Below the pieces are notes generated by a model, which was given only the letters and a program-made list of their open reading frames with translations, made no database searches and was not told where the DNA came from. Shown piece after piece: positions 61,601 to 64,000 of a stretch of 64,000 bases of DNA. The position numbers were made by a program, and so were the translations under genes. Positions within the stretch are counted from its first letter, which is position 1. Each line of letters starts with the position of its first letter. The DNA comes from Trichoderma breve (lineage: Eukaryota > Ascomycota > Sordariomycetes > Hypocreales > Hypocreaceae): NCBI RefSeq assembly GCF_028502605.1, contig NC_079235.1, forward strand, positions 3,162,001-3,226,000. Direction: 5' to 3'.

Positions 61601-63993
61601 TTCGTGAGCACGAAACAAGTACTAGGTAGACGAGAGAGTACCGAATCGGATGCCATTGATTGACTTGATGCTACTCAGTGCTCGTACAGCAAGAGAGCCT
61701 CCATCACGGTGCATTGATTATTGCTCCATTTTCGTAAATCGGTGCACAACGGACGAGTGTCTGTAGAGACATGCCTCGGCAGCCTATTTCGCACTGGATT
61801 GCTTTTTTCCCCGCGGAGGAGGGCTCACGGTCTTTTGGTGCTTTGATATCTTTGCCTTGCTTTGGACTTTGGTAAAGCAGTGGATACAGCACACCTCCGG
61901 CTTTAGCCCAATGGCACTCTCTTCAACGCACGTCCTGTTCTGCAGCTACCAACTAGCAACTCCGAGAAGTCCACATAAAGCTTCCAGCCTGTTGATGGGT
62001 ACTGCGAGTACTAATGGGAACTCAGCTTCTTGTTAGGCGTAGTCGTCTTCGAGCTTGCCCATCCGCTAGCATTCTCGTCTCGCGTCTAGAAGCAACAAGA
62101 TTAGCAACGGCTGGAACCAAGGTTGTGGTTGGCGGCCACGCCACTTTCTTCAAGAGTCCCTCCCACTGGTATGCTCGTACTACCTAGTAGTAGGTAGCAT
62201 GAAGCCACATGAAGCCAAAATCTTCGACAGGACGTGCATGAATTAGCGTTGATGACGGAAAAGACCCAGCACAGCATGGCGCCAAGTCGGGCAGGCCCTG
62301 ATGAAAGTGCCCACTGGGTTCTGATTCTTCGAATTTGGCACAAACGGCGCTCTCTCCACCACCACGCAGACCTTGGCCGATTCGGGACACGACGACAGGG
62401 GATCGCATTGAATGCTCTGGCAGGGGTCCCAGCAGCGGAGCAGAACCCGGCCAAGGCGAACGGCAGGGCCATGCGCCTTGTCTGGGATGCCCTTCCTTTC
62501 CATTCTCTGCAGCCTCCGTCATGCAAGACAGGGCAATCAGGCCATCCATCTCTGCTCGTGGGACATGTGCTTCCGCCGGCAGCAGCAGTAGCATCGTGTC
62601 TATGCGCTGGAGATTCCCGCCGGCAGTCTCTGCGATTTGGAGCCCGTGTGTGTCTGTGCCTTTGCCTTTGCCAGTCTGTGCTCGTACCCGTTCTTTTGCA
62701 TAGCTCTTCCACTCTGACTCTATCTTGACCTCTTAATGACACCGACAGCAGCTGACTCCTCTCTCTTCGTGGGTTGTCGTGTGGAGGTGCATGTACGTTT
62801 AATCTCGCTCGGACCGTGTTGGCCCGGGATCTACAGCACCCGAATCTCCCCAATACAGGTTACAGGCTTGAAAAAAAAAAGAGGGAAAAAGAAACGAGTC
62901 GAAAAGAGCCCTTGCGTGTGCGGGCCAATGTTCGATTGCAAAGGCTACATGGACCTTACCTATCCCATCGGCTTTTGTTGGTGCCAAGTGAAGTGAGGAT
63001 GAGCTCACCACTGCGGGAACCAAGGCCAACAGATTAAGGTACCATTGAAGGTACCTTGTTCCTCCATGCAGGTACCTCGTCACTCGTCAAGTTTTCAGGG
63101 AACCGCTACTGCAGTAAGCTCCTCCCACCAATTACGCAGCGGGTGAACCAGCGGCCTGGGATGCGGCACTAGGACGTGCTGGTGCAAATTGGATGGGATT
63201 GCAGCAAACTTGAATTGGATCCAGCATTGAGTCTTCAGCACGGAGTACCGCAACCTGGCATGTACGAGTATTGGCAATCTGAAGTACCCACAAGTTGCCA
63301 GCTGCTCGTGGTGCTCATACCCACCTGTCTGCTGTCTGTCAGTAACCTCAATGGCTGTCCCAGGCCAGAGGTAATATTCCGTGCATGTAATGCCTGCTTA
63401 GCTTGAGCTGGAGGCCATTGTGATCACCAACAGACCCAGCCTGCTGTAACGCAGGAACAGGCTTCATCAGTCCGGGGTCGTTGCTGGCATAAACAACCTA
63501 AGAAAAAGAGAAGAAAAAAAAAAGAGGCATGACTGGCTCCAAGCTAAGAGGGGGACAAGACAAATTGCAGGCCCCCTTTTCTCGGTACCTCCAGGTACAC
63601 GGACAGGTAGCTGGGAGGTACCAGACCAGACCCTTCCGAACAGGAACAGGCCTCATCGCGTCAATCTCGCCTGCTCTACCCAAGCATGGGGTTTCTCGTC
63701 TCTTTTCCAATTTTCTCTTTCTTTTGTTTCCCTTTTTCCTTTTTCCTTGCCCCCCCTCACCACTCCTCTGGTCTTAACGAGTATTCGTACAATCGGCCTC
63801 TTGTTTCCTTTCCTTTCGTCTCATCTTGTCTCTTTTTTCTCTCGCCCGCTCGTCCAATCCTTTAGCCCGTTGGCCCTTATCCAAGCATCTCCCTGATCTG
63901 TTCTAGCTGGCCCAATTCACCCGTGCTAGCCACAGTCTAGTAGGATATCGCCTGCCTCCGTCCCGATCTGGGCACAGCGTCTTTTCACCATCA
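55628..63993. other. 8.4 kb gene-poor spacer
   Basis: No protein gene could be supported despite frames up to 250 codons (for example 62101-62853 and 60939-61598), which lack domains and look like random Arg/Pro/Cys-rich translations of GC-rich DNA. It includes the motif at 56580-56588 and 63262-63270. The final 300 bases form a CT-rich leader annotated separately. Confidence 0.55.
63690..63993 (+). promoter_or_regulatory. CT-rich promoter/leader of a plus-strand gene at the right edge
   Basis: From 63700 the plus strand is strongly pyrimidine-rich (CTTTT, CCTTTTT, CCCCCCTCACC, TTTTTTCTCTCGCCCGCTCG). It then runs through C/T/A-rich sequence to TCACCATCATGCACAC at the last bases. CT blocks upstream of the transcription start are a known trait of well-expressed filamentous-fungal genes. 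Confidence 0.5.
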
Positions 63994-64000
63994 TGCACAC
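63993..64000 (+). CDS. Possible start of a gene cut by the right edge
   Basis: An ATG in a good fungal context (CACCATCATG) lies at the end of the CT-rich leader. Only about two codons are visible (M-H), so nothing can be said about the product, and the true start may lie beyond the window. Confidence 0.3.

Noticed and set aside
62101..62853. 250-codon minus-strand frame
   Set aside because: Arg/Cys/Pro-rich random-looking translation; other frames on both strands are equally open over the same bases.
1..64000. Transposons, CRISPR arrays, integrases, secondary-metabolite cluster or new defence-type system
   Set aside because: No transposase, reverse transcriptase, terminal repeats, repeat-spacer array, PKS/NRPS or linked accessory genes were found. 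The genes are unrelated single units.

Overview
The window is nuclear DNA of a filamentous ascomycete, most likely a sordariomycete of the order Hypocreales; I cannot fix the genus. The evidence is short spliceosomal introns (about 54-120 nt, GT...AG, with CTAAC-type branch points), a velvet-family regulator, DUF1996/WSC wall proteins, pyrimidine-rich promoters and long intergenic spacers. I see no operons, tRNA, rRNA, transposon coding region or CRISPR array.

Layout, left to right. The 5' end of an Rcm1/NSUN5-type rRNA methyltransferase gene (-, cut by the left edge); a secreted DUF1996+WSC wall protein (-, 925-2754); a 5.8 kb gene-poor spacer; a membrane-anchored 1002-residue amidohydrolase with an internal duplication (-, 8550-11750); a VelC-like velvet regulator (-, 13677-15056); a 7.9 kb gene-poor spacer; a secreted cysteine-containing, Ser-rich protein with a GPI-like tail (-, 22925-24149); a full-size MDR-type ABC transporter (-, 27688-32288); a possible small membrane ORF and an orphan gene (+, 34358-35077); a SARAF-like calcium-entry regulator (+, 35797-36723).

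Next comes a housekeeping block: BRE1 (-, 37327-40075) diverging from BDP1 (+, 40618-42315), which converges on RAD23 (-, 43064-44613). A four-pass membrane protein (-, 46277-47578), a 5.4 kb spacer, a divergent pair of a TPR/Sel1-like putative mitochondrial protein (-, 52969-54062) and a Bud21/Utp16-like U3 snoRNP protein (+, 54664-55627), and an 8.4 kb spacer follow. The window ends in a CT-rich leader and an ATG that probably opens another + strand gene.

The genes do not form one pathway. The recognisable themes are nuclear housekeeping (H2B ubiquitination, Pol III initiation, nucleotide excision repair/proteasome delivery, ribosome biogenesis) and surface or export functions (wall protein, GPI-like protein, ABC transporter). 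No gene cluster or new defence-type system is evident. The most distinctive features are a GTAC-bounded short motif family (GTACGAGTAC / GTACGGAGTAC and reverse complements) seen across the spacers, the duplicated amidohydrolase with a degenerate second half, the repeat-bearing acidic/basic N-terminal extension of the ABC transporter, and an unusual GTCCGT splice donor placed just before its first Walker B motif. All gene models were built by hand from reading frames and splice signals, without database searches or transcripts.
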